A stretch of 64,000 nt of DNA from Artemia franciscana (GCF_032884065.1 NC_088868.1:5335647-5399646), one strand, 5' to 3'; shown: positions 36,721 to 48,818, counted from the first letter of the stretch. Notes: generated by a model not told the origin, from the sequence alone. Numbers and translations are program-made.

Positions 36721-38556
36721 CAAGGCCTGATCCTTGGAAGATATCTGTAGTTATCCCCCTATTTAAGAAAGGTGATGCAAGTTTGTGCGAGAATTACCGA
36801 CCAATCAGCTTAGGAAACTGTCTTGGAAAAATTTTGGACAAAATCTTAAACAAAAGGCTGGAATTATGGCTGGATGAGAGGCAAATTCTGAGAGAAGAGC
36901 AAGCCGGTTTTCGTAAAGGATACTCACCATCTGATCAAATGTTTGTTCTAAATGCATTGGTTAGTAAGTATTGCAAGGGAAACGGAAAGTTGTACGTGGT
37001 TTTTCTTGATTTAAGTAGAGCATTTGATAATGTTGACCGTATAATTCTGTTTAGAACGCTTTTAGGAACGGGAATTCCGTCACCCTTTTTAAGGGTTCTT
37101 CTCTCGATGTATTGTTTGACCAGAAATGTGGTAAAGATATCAGGAAGCGGTATATCTAGAGTTTTTTAATGTAAAAGGTGTAAAACAGGGTAGTACCCTA
37201 TCACCGAAACTTTTTGCTATTTTTATAAATGATCTTGCCGAATACCTTGAAAAAGGTGGGCGCCAGTTGTACACCTTGGAAATAAACTATTATCATTACT
37301 AGTATTTGCCGATGATATTGCCTTGTTCGCCAGATCCAATTCGGAGCTACAAACTCTGTTAGATTTAACAGCTGAATATTTAGAGGAAAAGAAACTGAAA
37401 ATTAACACAAAAAAGACAGAGGTGATGATTTTTTGCCGTAGACAATCAACAGGAAATAAAGATGAAGAAAGTTTTAATTTGAATGGTGAAGCTGTGAAGG
37501 TTGTGTCTCAGGCAATATATTTAGGATTCCATCTAACATCGAACGGAAGATGGAGCAATCATATTTCGAAGATGGCAAATCGAGGAAAAGCAGCAATGGC
37601 AACGCTGTTCAGGAACAGTAATTTGACGGGAATAGGTGACTTAAAGATGCACAAAAACGTGTTCAACTCAAAAATAAGGCCAATCCTCCACTATGGAGGG
37701 GAAGTATGGGGCCTAGAAGTGGTAAATTCATTAGAAACACTACAGCTACAATATTATAAACGAATGCTAGGTCTGCACGCCACAACTCACACACTTTTCA
37801 TCAAGGGAGACTTGGGACTTTTCTCAATGAGAAAACATAGACAGATCCAACTAATTAAGTTTTGGCTGAAAATACTGCAATGTCCCTCCTCAAGACTCAT
37901 CAGAGCAGCGTATGATGAATTACCCTGGGACAAAAATCGTCATGGCCCTTCCATGTCAAAAAACTACTGGACAGCACAGGTCTATCGTATGCATGGAATA
38001 GAGGAGAGGGCCCAATCTCAGATCAAAAAGCCTTTCTGTCAGAGATCCAAACAAGGCTGGAAGACCAAGAAATTCCGAAATGGTGGAATGACCTTAGCCA
38101 GTCGGAAAGCTTAAGTTCTTACTATAAGGTGAAAGAAAATTATGGTGAAGATTTGTATTTTAAATTAGGGATTCCAAAAAAATCCCTGAGGTCTTGGATG
38201 CAGGTGCGAGCAAACTGTCTCCCTCTTCACAGTATTTGGAAAAATAGGTGTCACCCGGAAATGCGGTATACTTGCCCAATTTGCGGTGATCTTGATGGGC
38301 TAGACCATTTTCTTTTCAGGTGTCAGGGGCTAAATGAGCTAAGAGGGAGCTTTCTTGGAGTGGATAGTCGTGAGCCCCTTCTTGGAACTTTGAAGTCGAC
38401 GTCGAAAATAAATATAGTAGCAGTGGCAAATTTTGTCCGGGAGGGTCTTGTTATTCGAAAGTCGATTGTTACATAATTTAGTTTGTTTGTTGTTATATAT
38501 GTATGTATACGGCCTGAAAAATGGCTTTAAATACAGTCATTCATTCATTCATTCAT
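36721..38556 (+). pseudogene. 5'-truncated LINE (RT and C-terminal zinc motif)
   Basis: RT blocks: ISVVIPLFKKGD, NYRPISLGNCLGKILDK, REEQAGFRKGYSPSDQ, VVFLDLSRAFDNVDR (catalytic Asp), GVKQGSTLSPKLFAIFINDL, then VFADDIALFA (FADD) followed by the thumb and the open frame 37323-38114. The C terminus (38129-38476) has CPICGDLDGLDHFLFRC, a zinc-binding motif usual in LINE C termini. Frameshifts near 37155, 37265 and 38115 make it a pseudogene. The 3' end is AATACAG(TCAT)n at 38535-38556, a microsatellite tail. No endonuclease, no RNase H. Related to the copy at 50640-52010. Confidence 0.9.
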
Positions 38557-39245
38557 AGCTTAAAATTATAGCTTTCTATGGACTTTCTATGGAATATTAA
38601 CTTTCTATGGACAAAATACAGCTTAATTACATAGCTTAAAATTATAGCCTTCTATGGAATATTAACTATCTACGGACAAAATACAGCTTATTTACATAGC
38701 GTAAAATTATAGCTTTCTATGGAATATTAACTTTCTATGGACAAAATACAGCTTAATTACATAGCTTAAAATTATAGCTTTCAATGGACTTTCAATGGGA
38801 TATTAACTGTCTACGAACAAAATACAGCTTATTTACATAGCTTAAAATTATAGCTTTCTATGGAATATTAACTTTCTATTGACAAAATACAGCTTAATTA
38901 CATAGCTTAAAATTATAGCTTTCTATGGATTTTCTATGGGATATTAACTGTCTACGAACAAAATACAGCTTATTTACATAGCTTAAAATTATAGCTTTCT
39001 ATGGAATATTAACTTTCTATGGACAAAATACAGCTTAATTACATAGCTTAAAATTATAGCTTTCTATGGACTTTCTATGGGATATTAACTGTCTACGAAC
39101 AAAATACAGCTTATTTACATAGCTTAAAATTATAGCTTTCTATGGAATATTAACTTTCTATGGACAAAATACAGCTTAATTACATAGCTTAAAATTATAG
39201 CTTTCTATGGACTTTCTATGGAATATTAACTTTCTATGGACAAAA
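38557..39245. repeat. Satellite with 65/76-bp alternation (141-bp higher-order unit)
   Basis: Ten units start AGCTTAAAATTATAG at 38557, 38633, 38698, 38763, 38839, 38904, 38980, 39045, 39121 and 39186. Spacings are 76, 65, 65, 76, 65, 76, 65, 76, 65. The long form carries an extra GGACTTTCTAT. One or two partial units also sit at 36671-36720 upstream of the LINE. Confidence 0.95.
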
Positions 39246-39609
39246 TACACTAACCAATAAGCTTAAAATTACATAGATTTAGAGCAAATGAGCAAGAAAC
39301 CAATGTCTTATTTTATGTAAAAAACGGATATTCAGCTTTAATTAGCTTGCCCAAAATACTTGTTGGTATATTTAAGTTTATTTTCAAGAGGGGAGGGTGT
39401 CTATTCCTTGAATATTAAAATTTATCATTTAATACAAAATATTCAAGGAAAAATAAAACACAATTCTAAAAATGCATCAATTTTTTTTTAATAAAACTTG
39501 GTACGAAAAAAGAAACCCAGGGAGAAGCATACACGTATTCAAAGGTAAAATCTTAATTGCAAACCAATCTGCTACAATTGCTCATTTATGGAAGATGACG
39601 AAGAATTAC

Positions 39610-39765
39610 CTGTAGATGAGCATCCGGGGTTGATATCATTCCACCCCACCGAGTAACTCTTGCTCTTGATAGACTATTGGACCATCGAACAACTTCATCA
39701 GCTTCCATTTGATCAGTTAGAGCTCGTATAGCAGGATTGTTTCCACAAATGGATCTCACCAAATC
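39610..39765 (-). CDS. RNF41: RNF41 coding exon 4 (start of C-terminal domain)
   Basis: Encodes residues 175-226, 156 nt, phase 0 at both ends. The segment RVTRWGGMISTPDA is nearly invariant in NRDP1 proteins and identifies the exon. The more variable first half (DLVRSICGNNPAIRALTD) matches the family's helical linker. Acceptor TATTTTAG, donor CAG|GTAATT. No start codon sits near its 5' edge, so it is recognisable only by homology and splice sites. It lies just past a LINE and satellite block. Confidence 0.94.
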
Positions 39766-40197
39766 CTAAAATAAGCTAGAATAGTTCATTTTAGTCAATA
39801 TCATCATTATTATATGACAGCATATTATATAAGCATGAATATTTTTGGTGAGCATGCGCACCGTTTTGTTTTATGCCTACTGCAAGATGATAGCTGAATA
39901 GTTCAGTTGAATACCCAGGTAATTTTGTTTTATAATCACTATGATGTGGCAGTATAGCATAAAGAGTTTATTTTTTCCGGTAGAATATGGTACATAGCCA
40001 GAGATAAGGGTTCATAGGGATTAAGGACATTTCTAAATCTTGCTTAGATTGGGAAGGTATTAATAATGGATTTGCTCTTTCTACGACTGAGATGGAAGGT
40101 ATCCTTCGTAATAGTATATAACCCTGCAGATCTAACTGATAGATAATGGTGACTCAAATTTAGATAACTTCGAAGACAACACTGCCTTTCCATGACG

Positions 40198-40437
40198 AAA
40201 GTAAAACAGTTCAAAATAGAGATGATACTTTTTATTGACAGTGAATAAATATAAAATTATTTAACTGGATATTTCGAACACATATACAGTGTTCCTTCTG
40301 ATGATACAGTTCTGATATACAGTTTTACTGCTGATGATGAACACTGTATATGTGTTCTAAATATCCAGTTAAATAATTTTATATCTATTCACTGTCAATA
40401 AAAAGGTATCATCCCTATTTTGAACTGTTTTACTTTG
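40198..40437. repeat. Foldback MITE, ~110-bp arms
   Basis: Arms AAAGTAAAACAGTTCAAAAT and its inverse enclose GGATATTTCGAACACATATA and a GATGAT-rich loop. No coding. Confidence 0.9.
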
Positions 40438-40512
40438 GTGACTCAGATGAATTTTATATGCAGTTGCAGGAACAAATAGACAGGATTCCAGGTAAAAACA
40501 TGGTCTTAAATA

Positions 40513-41488
40513 CGAGGCGTGTTTTTAAGTAAGATCTGTTAGAACATAGGTACACAAAGAAGATTATTTAAAAAAAAGTAAATTTATTTTCAAAAAGTAC
40601 ATTTACTCTATTTGCCCAGTTGCCCAGTTTGTTGCCCAGTTCTCTATAGTTGCCCAGTTTGTTGTAAAAATTATCATAATTCTCAGCAAATTTTAAAGTA
40701 ACCTCTGTATAAAAACTTGCCGCCAGTTTTGGTAACCAGTATTTCACTTCCGTTTTTACGCCGTCATTATCATTGTAAAAGTTGCCACTGAGGTGATTGT
40801 TGAAGTGGAGAAACTGATAGTAACCACTCAGCACAAGACCTGGACTGTATTGTGAGTGATCTAAAACTTCCAAGCCAAAACTGTCAAACAAATTACGGGT
40901 CAGACGAACAATGTGAGGTCTCGCATTGTCATGAAGAAGGACAATTTCCTTGATCAGCATGCCCCCTTTTTTTTATCATTCTGAGGACCTTTCTGAGCGT
41001 TAGGCAGTATGCTTCTGCATTGATAGTGGCTCCTCGTTGCATGATGTCAACCAAAAAACATCATGTCTATTCCAAAACACCGACACCATGATTTTTGGTA
41101 GGGAGAGAGTTTGTTTGGCCTTCAAATTTTCAGGGAAGTGGGGGTGTTTCATTCCAGGTTCTGTTGCCTCGATTTGGACGTGATATGCGAAACCCATGTT
41201 TCGTCTCCTGTTCATCCGGTTGCCACCTCAGTGGCGACTGTTACAAAGATGAAGGGCGGAGAACATTGTAAGAATAGCAGTGAACTCTTGGTTATTGGAG
41301 CTGGCGTCAAATTTTTATGAAGACTATACTTTAAAATTAGTTGAGAGGTTTGATAAGTGTTTGAAAAAACTTGGTAACTATGTCGAAAAATAGAGTAAAG
41401 TATATAATTTCTGAAAAAAAAATTATTTAAAATAACCTTTTGTTGTGTGCTTATGTTCAAACGGACCTTACTTAAAAAACACGGCTCG
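40513..41488 (-). mobile_element. mariner-type transposon, 976 bp, degenerate
   Basis: TIRs CGAGGCGTGTTTTTAAGTAA and, at the other end, CGAGCCGTGTTTTTTAAGTA are flanked by TA on both sides (40511-40512 and 41489-41490). The minus strand encodes the mariner C-terminal half: VFWNRHDVFWL (41000-41215), then VLLHDNARPHIVRLT and SQYSPGLVLSGYYQF (40568-40960); intact members read YSPDLAPSDY there. The third catalytic Asp lies in SDY and is G here. It is shorter than the usual ~1.3 kb and frameshifted, so inactive. Confidence 0.9.
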
Positions 41489-41635
41489 TATTTGGAAATT
41501 TTAATAACTAAATGAACAAACATTTTTCGGATTACGATTTTCGTTAATCAGACTCTGATTATAGACATTTCTTCTGGATTCTGTTCATTTTGGTGGGCTT
41601 TTTTGGGCTGAAAAACAACTTCCTAGTTACGTTAT

Positions 41636-42190
41636 CTATTCCGAACTGTCTCCAGATTGTAGGACAACATATGTAGATATAAATATACAGGAGTCGGTGG
41701 TTATAGGCTTGAAATTCTTTGGGCAGAACTTCGACTCTTGTTGATAGAAGAGCTTTGTCAAATGGTGAAAACCACCTTGAGCCTTGGCTATTCTACCACA
41801 TCCGCCATCTTTACTGATACTACTGCCCATGTAAGTGCAGCCATCTACTTGATTAATCTTCTTGTTACCCAGCAATCTTCAAATTCATTTATTCCCAGTC
41901 ACTAAGCGACTCAGTTTTCTTAATATTAATTTTCAAAGGTATTCCAGCAACATGAGCCCTCAAAACATCCTTTATTTCGCCAATCTTTTAATTTAGAATG
42001 ATCAGATCATCAGTAAAATCGCTCTAGGGGCTTTAATTACATGTTTGATTCTAAGCTCCCAGGTTGAATTTTTTCGTATTCCTAAGGAAAAATTCCATCA
42101 AAATTATACACTTAAATGGGGATAGAAGACATCCCTGTTTGATTCCAGGTTCAATCCGGTTCCATTCCAGAGTACCAATCAAGATAGGCT
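41636..42190 (-). pseudogene. RTE-like LINE RT fragment, minus strand
   Basis: The open frame 41636-41875 reads LGNKKINQVDGCTYMGSSIS and KDGGCGRIAKAQG. It is nearly identical to the matching part of 33503-34420, and like that copy lacks an intact catalytic box. Confidence 0.8.
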
Positions 42191-42349
42191 TATGATTGCA
42201 GAAAGCCTCCGTACAACTAACGGTCCTAAGGACTTTTTGTTGTCCGGTTCTGAACTGACTTAAGCGATTTGTGTTGACTTAAGAAGAGTTAACCTGCAAT
42301 TGCGAGACTTATTGCTTTTCCTACGACCATAGCAATTTCAATGATTTTT

Positions 42350-43225
42350 GTAATGTAAAAATTGCAACTTGGAACATTACACGGTTGACAAACAACTACC
42401 GTATTGAAATTTTGACAAAAGAGTTCAGATGCTTTGAACTCATCTGATTAGAAATTTCAGAAACTCATATCCCAGGGGTAGGAATCACGAGACTTGTTGA
42501 TACTGAATTTATTTAATCAGGCATGAATGATGGGAGAACTCTAGTTTCTCCTTTTCCAACGAAAATTTGCAAAGTGTCAATCATAGTAGTATATACTCCT
42601 GTAAAGAAACGCTATATGGAAAGAGTAGTGACTATTCAGATGAATTTCACTTACTGGGACAAATAGACATAATCCCAGGTAGAAATATGGTACTCTTATT
42701 AGGGGATTTTAATGCCCTTGTTGGCAGGAATAGGAATAGATGGCATCCTTGCCTAGGTGAATTTGGTCTAGGAAAAGAACACAACAATGGTTACAGACTC
42801 ACATAGTTTTATGGGTAAAACAATCTTTTTACATCTAATATGGTATTCGGTAATCAAAAAGCCCATAAGAGATGGCTAGGGCACGTTTTGTGGATGAAGG
42901 ATGACAGATTGCCAAATATTGTACCTTTCGGCCAACCATCTAGAGCTAAACAGAAAGCAGGTGGTCCACATTTGGGGTGGGCGGATGTCGTAAAGATAGA
43001 ATTAAAGAAAATTAAAACTTCCTGAGAGCATGCAGAGGGAGGCTTTGAATGGACTGGAGTAGAGGAGGAGCATGCTTGGCGGTGCTCAGGTCATGCTCAG
43101 GCATCCTCCAGTAAGCTGTTAGTAGCAGTAGCATTAGACTAAGATCCTCCAGTAAGCTGTTAGTAGCAGTAGCATTAGACTAAGGTCCTCCAGTAAGCTG
43201 TTAGTAGCAGTAGCATTAGACTATG
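42350..43225 (+). pseudogene. RTE-like LINE with RT deleted (endonuclease joined to C terminus)
   Basis: Starts VKIATWNITRLTNNYRIEIL and SETHIPGVGITRL, the APE endonuclease N terminus of RTE-like elements, then LLGDFNALVGRN (42700-42730). At about 42830 it jumps to KAHKRWLGHVLWMKDDRLPN and GQPSRAKQKAGGPHLGW, the extreme C terminus. RT is missing. It ends in three 46-bp repeats of CCTCCAGTAAGCTGTTAGTA (43110-43225). Confidence 0.85.
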
Positions 43226-43601
43226 GAAAAGTGACTAATTCTTGTCAACTAACGGTTGTTAATTTATTGACACATCCGGCAATATCGTTAATTTCCTAGA
43301 TTCTTCTTGATTACATTGCTTCTCAATTTCCTATATTTTTTTCATCTAAAATAAGAAGTTGTAGGATATCAAGCAAAGGACCAGAAAGCAAAGGAGGTTT
43401 TACTTTCTGGTGGTTCATTGTCTTTTTTTGTCAACAATCTCTTTTGTGCCATTGAAAAATTCAAAAAACGTTATTTTCAATATTTTTAGCTAAAAAAAAA
43501 AGGGGGTCGCAGAAATAGAAAACGAAGAATTTTTTTTTATTAAAAACATGTTGATTCGATTCAGAAAATTAAAGTCGATCGGACTTAGAATGAGTAATGA
43601 G

Positions 43602-43786
43602 CAGGGGCAGATCTAGAGCAAAATCTTCGGGGGGCCCAATGTGACAAAGGGGCCAATAACTGACCAAATTGACCAGTTAATTTTAAAAAAAAAGAGGAAA
43701 CAAGGGACAAAAACATAATAAGACGGCACCATATAAAATCTTGAACGAGGGAGAGGTCCTTCCGGATTGCCCTGGATCCGCCAGTG
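43602..43786. mobile_element. hAT-type MITE, 185 bp
   Basis: Ends CAGGGGCAGATCTAG and CTGGATCCGCCAGTG (imperfect inverted). Flanks GTAATGAG (43594-43601) and GTAGTGAG (43787-43794) match at seven of eight bases. CAG-type ends plus an 8-bp TSD suggest hAT. Confidence 0.75.
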
Positions 43787-43929
43787 GTAGTGAGTAATAT
43801 CTCAGACCATACCGCCTTTCCATTTATAATATAAATAAAATGAAAATACAGAAAAAGTGAGAAAGATTTAATAAAGCAGTGAACTTTGAAAAACCAAATA
43901 ACTGCTTTGTACAAATAGTAATACAATTC

Positions 43930-45180
43930 CATGCGTGAAATTGTATTTACTTAAACAAATGATATATTAAACAAATGAATCTCACACTCCCTCTTTACAA
44001 TTCATTAAGTAAAGTTTATTTATTAATTTTTTTATGTTTAATTTATGTAGTCAACATTTAACTATATTAAACTACCTAACTTAAGTTAATTAATAAACTA
44101 TTTTACTAAATAAATGGATTTTCATTTTACTTATAAAATTTTACTAAATACATTTTTCCAATAATTAAATGAATTAATTATTAAACAAAATTGTTAGTTT
44201 TTTTCTAATTTTTACTTTTACCCTGACTGGATTCAACAAGGGAATCTTACTCTACCAGATCTTGTTGATTTAGTTTGAAAAACAATATTAATTTATAATA
44301 TTACATACCTTATTTATATAACACTAAACACCTAAAATTACCAGGCAATACCAGTATTTTATTTATCAGGTAAAACCAGGTATACCTGGTTTATTATGGT
44401 TAATGTTACTGGTCTACTTTATTAGGGTAATTTTACTGGTATATACCTGGTTTATTTACCAGGTATTACCATTTGAAAAATGGTTGGTTTCTGTACCTGG
44501 TTGACCTTAATTAATAAGTATGACTAAAATTTCACAAAGTTTTCGTCTTTTTTTCCCAATTTTCTTTTTGGAGTTCCTAGGGTAGCATCACATTTTGTTA
44601 GTGTTCCCAAACTGAGTAAAAACAAATCAATTAAATGAATTTGACAACGCTTTTCGTTTATAAGAATTCAGACATTAATAATCTCTTGATTCATTTCTAA
44701 CGACAACTGGGCCTCCAAAATGAAGTTACAACTTTTGAAGCTTTTTGGTATCATATGCTTTTAACTTATTTTTATGCTGATTTTTCACCCACTTTTCTCT
44801 TTTCTTTTCTAAATTCGGCACATTGTAACGGAAACACTCCGTTACAATGTGCTAAACACACAGGTGTAAGGAGATCCTTTTCCTTGAATACTAGATTCCT
44901 GATTTTTCCGTTTTTTGATATGTTTCGCTGTACAATTGTCTATTTGGGAATTCAGGCAATCAGAGTTCAATTTAACTTTCCTTGATACAAAAAAAAGGGA
45001 AAATCAGTGTCATTGTATTGGTTATTTTTATCATGAAGATAGCTAGTCTTCGAGCACCTTGATAAAGATATTGCTTAAGAGTAGCTCAGGGCAATATACC
45101 TTGAGGCACACTCATATGATGGCACAACTTTATCCATAGTGGTGCCACACTTTATCCTCTATTCTTTATACCACAACTGT
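43930..45180. other. Unassigned AT-rich intron sequence
   Basis: AT-rich; a patch of ACCAGGTA/TACCTGGT repeats lies at 44340-44500. No coding or clear mobile boundary recognised. Confidence 0.4.
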
Positions 45181-45189
45181 GATGCCACA

Positions 45190-45773
45190 ACTTTATCATT
45201 TATCCATAGTGATGACACTGCAAATTATACTATCACACTACCTTACATACTACTATACTACTTACCTTATACTATTACCATTACCTTACCTTATACTATA
45301 ATGTCATTATTACACTATTACCTTATCCATAGTGATGCCACACACTGCAAATTATACTATCACACTACCTTACATACTACTATACTACTTACCTTATACT
45401 ATTACCATTACCTTACCTTATACTATAATGTCATTATTACACTATTACCTTATCCATAGTGATGCCACACACTGCAAATTATACTATCACACTACCTTAC
45501 ATACTACTATACTACTTACCTTATACTATTACCATTACCTTACCTTATACTATAATGTCATTATTATACTATTACCTTATCCATAGTGATGCCACACACT
45601 GCAAATTATACTATCACACTACCTTACATACTACTATACTACTTACCTTATACTATTACCATTACCTTAGCTTATACTATAATGTCATTATTATGCTATT
45701 ACCTTATCCATAGTGATGCCACACACTGCAAATTATACTATCACACTACCTTACATACTACTATACTACTTAC
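45190..45773. repeat. 127-bp satellite abutting the RNF41 exon 3 donor
   Basis: About 4.6 units with exact 127-bp period (for example TACTACTTACCTTATACTAT at every step). On the minus strand each unit has AAG|GTAAGTAG at GT positions 45265, 45392, 45519 and 45646, and the genuine exon 3 donor at 45773 is in the same register. Each unit also has an acceptor-like ATAATTTGCAG. Open frames on the plus strand are a by-product of the repeat. Confidence 0.95.
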
Positions 45774-46062
45774 CTTCAGTACTTGGATTTGCCTCATTTG
45801 TTCGGAGATTTTGGACTTGGTTTCAGCGTTTTCTGTTTGTAATGTGGCCACCTTCGTCTCCATATTGACCAATTCAATCCTCAAACTCCTAACACAATTG
45901 TGGTCTTTCAGCTCATCAAAGGGTATGGTTATTCCACAGCCTAAGCTACATGGTACTGGCCTTTTGGGATTGAACTCACATTCAAGAAGATGTGTCTGAA
46001 GTGCTTCCAGTTTTACAACTGCTGGGCAGCCATGTTTTTCGTTGTCACACATCAAGCTTAAT
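45774..46062 (-). CDS. RNF41: RNF41 coding exon 3 (TRAF-like zinc region and coiled coil)
   Basis: One base completes codon 78, then residues 79-174 follow. The zinc-binding pairs lie in CDNEKHGC, HLLEC, CSLGC and DHNC. The second half is a charged, heptad-like helix ending QIQVLK. The acceptor is TTTATATAG and the donor AAG|GTAAGT (intron begins 45773). Length 289 nt, phase 0 at the 3' end. The donor lies exactly at the edge of a 127-bp tandem array whose every unit repeats the donor sequence, so the splice site is followed by several near-identical decoys. Confidence 0.95.
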
Positions 46063-46259
46063 CTATATAAATAAGCATATAATATCAGCTATAATATCAG
46101 TTTGACTGTCAAATCCTATTGAAAAAAACCAACAGCAAAAACAGTGACACTAAAATTTAATGAAACTAAATTTGTTAATTTAGATTAATTCTAACAACCC
46201 AAATGTTCAATTTGTCAATGTCAATAGAGTGAAAACACAATCACGCCCTTTAAGCTCAA

Positions 46260-47460
46260 CAAAAGATACAATGAAAAAAGGAATCACCAATGCAACAGCA
46301 CAAACACATAAATAAACAAATACCACAGAAAAAAAAGGACAAAAGGAGAAAAGGAAGACAATTTTCCTACATTAGTAATTAATATAGATCAGTACTTGAA
46401 TGAGGCCTTAGCCCTACCCATCCATACAATTACGTAGGTCAAACTCTCATTAGCAATGATTTGAAAAGTGAAAATCTTCTCTCAAAGTGGACAGGAAATA
46501 CTATGGATTCAATTCAGTTTACAGTGTTTGGGAGTTTTTGGAGTTTAATTAAAAAATAATGTCATGGATTTATCCACATTCAATGTAGTGCATTTTAAGC
46601 TTTATTAGCATTTTAGGCCTTTAGTTTAGATAATAAAAGAAGGAAAAACAAAAGTCAATTATGCTATTTATACTTTTAGACGCAAAAGACCAAACAATTA
46701 TTAAATTACCAAGAACATCAAGAATAAATTAGTTTAAGGACAAGCGGCAGCAGACACAACCTTTTGAGAACCCCAGGTTCACTGCTATTGTCCATTGGTT
46801 TAGCAAAATACTTACTTAGATGATTTTTAATTGAACTTGTTCATAAAGAATTTAATGAATATTCCCCTAAGTCCCTATTTAAAAAAACATTATGATTTAT
46901 TTATCTCTCATTAGTGATGAAGTGAAAAATGAAAATCTTCTCTCATTAGTAATGATTTTGGCATCAAACAGTGGCGGTCTAAAAAAAAGTGGCCAGGAAA
47001 TGCTATGGATTTAATTCATTTTACAGTGCTTCATATTAAAAATCGTACTAACAAATTACTGAGCAAAAAGTTCTAATGAGGGTTCACCTAAATAATGACT
47101 GGTAGTTAGGTATACCATTTTATTTTAAACACTACAAATTTGACTAAATTACGTTCAGTTCTAACAATTTTGATTCATCGTAATTTAAAAACTTGGCACT
47201 TCCATGGTACAAACTCACTAGCATTGAGGATGCAAACAAAATAGGTTCGCAAAGTACTACTACTAACAACTCATATGGCAGAAAACAATAAGATCAACAC
47301 ACCACACAGTCAAGTTAACTTCAAGGCTTGATTTAAGTTACCTTAATGGTCAACATTCCTAGGGGGAGGCGAGGGGGGTTGGCAATATGCAAGTTTAAGC
47401 CATGATACCAAAAGCTAAAACCCATGGCTTGCTATTCAAGTTTAAATTTCATCAAGTTAT
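46260..47460. other. Intron 2 sequence with a diverged local duplication
   Basis: 46440-46530 and 46920-47035 share GTGAAAATCTTCTCTC, TGGACAGGAAAT or TGGCCAGGAAAT, and TTTACAGTG. GAATCACCAATGCAACAGCA near 46280 also occurs near 25528. Nothing else recognised. Confidence 0.5.
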
Positions 47461-47470
47461 TTAAGTTTAA

Positions 47471-48045
47471 GGCCGTGATTAAGTGAACTGATGGAACTCG
47501 AAAATCCCATGTTAAAATCGAAAATTTATTTTTAAAAAGTACTCAAGTATTCATTGGCGGAAGATACCACTTTTAATATCAGGCCGTAGCTTCTTGGGGA
47601 TGCTACAAAATGTTTGCTAGGATTTTGCTCTATTTCCTCAATTGCTTAGATATCTTAGAAAATGTCTAGCTCTTTTTTACAAATGTACTCTATGAAGGAT
47701 ATTGCTTTCAAAACAAAATTGGTACTATCATGAGCAGAAGACAATGACCTGCAAGATGATTGCAACCGTTTTTCGATGTACTTTCCTGTTTTTGAACAGT
47801 TCCATAGAATATTTTCAGCTACCTGAAATTTTTACAAGTTTTTTTGTCAGAAAGAATCGTGTCAAATCTCTGATAACACCCCTAGAGACCAGATTGACAA
47901 GTTGGTATAATTAACCTGCTATTTCCGCCAATGAATAAGTGCTATTTAAAGGGTTTTTGATAATCGACGGTCTCTAGAGAATTGAGAGACAGAAGGCTAC
48001 CCTAACTTTGATTTTGAACCTTGATGTTTTCAAGTTCACTTAATC
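47471..48045. mobile_element. TTAA-type MITE, copy 2
   Basis: Same 575-581-bp unit as 10168-10748, same orientation, preceded by TTAA. The right end stops at CACTTAATC, missing the last ACGGCC. Lies between exons 2 and 3. Confidence 0.8.
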
Positions 48046-48194
48046 CCATTACAACACTTCCCATTGCCGTTAGTATACTTTTTTAATGTTACAAGAATTT
48101 TCATATTTTTGAAGTTGCATTCATATGTGTAATACACTTGTACGTCTAAATAAGAATATTCATGCAGCTTCTGCTCGTAATTGAATTTCTTGCT

Positions 48195-48785
48195 GAATAG
48201 TACCAAGGTACAGCTAACAAGAATACAATCTAGTTAAGAGCATAACAATTAAACTTAGTTGACCAATTCATTAATAGCTGTGGACCCAACAACCAAAACG
48301 TCAATAATTGTTGACACATTCTGCACCATCAATATCTCTGGAGGATCTTTCCCCCTGATTAATTTTGTGATCATTAGGATTAGGGTACTATGCAAGGAGA
48401 AGAAATTATATATATTTAAGATACATCTCTTAATCAGTTATATTCTTCTTTATTGCTTCATGTTTTATCAAAATTACCCTTTTCACTTGATTACCTGTGG
48501 CTGTTCCCACTCAGTTTCTTCACTGGTTCATTCCTCTACACTAGTGACCGTCTGTATTTATTTATTTTATGTCTAGATATTAATATCATTGCAACATCTT
48601 TTTGCATGTGAATTTCGTGGTGTGTAGATACAGGATACAGCTAAACAAGATACACATCAGTTGAGAATATAACAACTAATCTTAGTTGAGCAATTTACCA
48701 ATAGATGTGGTCCCAAGAAACGTCAATGGTTGTTGGCACGCTCTGCGCCGTCAATATCTATGGAGGATCTATCCCCTTATTTATT
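48195..48785. repeat. ~160-bp duplication just downstream of exon 2
   Basis: 48195-48365 and 48625-48785 share ATAACAA, TTAGTTGACCAATT, CGTCAATAATTGTTG and ATCTCTGGAGGATCT in the same order, with about 80% similarity by eye. Confidence 0.75.
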
Positions 48786-48818
48786 TGTTGTATTTGACAA
48801 ATAAAGATGAATAAATAC

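Noticed and set aside
45139-45999. Repeated plus-strand open frames of 84-137 aa
   Set aside because: They are translations of the 127-bp satellite in shifting frames; the real coding sequence here is RNF41 exon 3 on the other strand.
47702-47914. 70-aa open frame
   Set aside because: Inside the TTAA-type MITE; the matching copy at 10168-10748 does not conserve it as a frame and no motif is visible.
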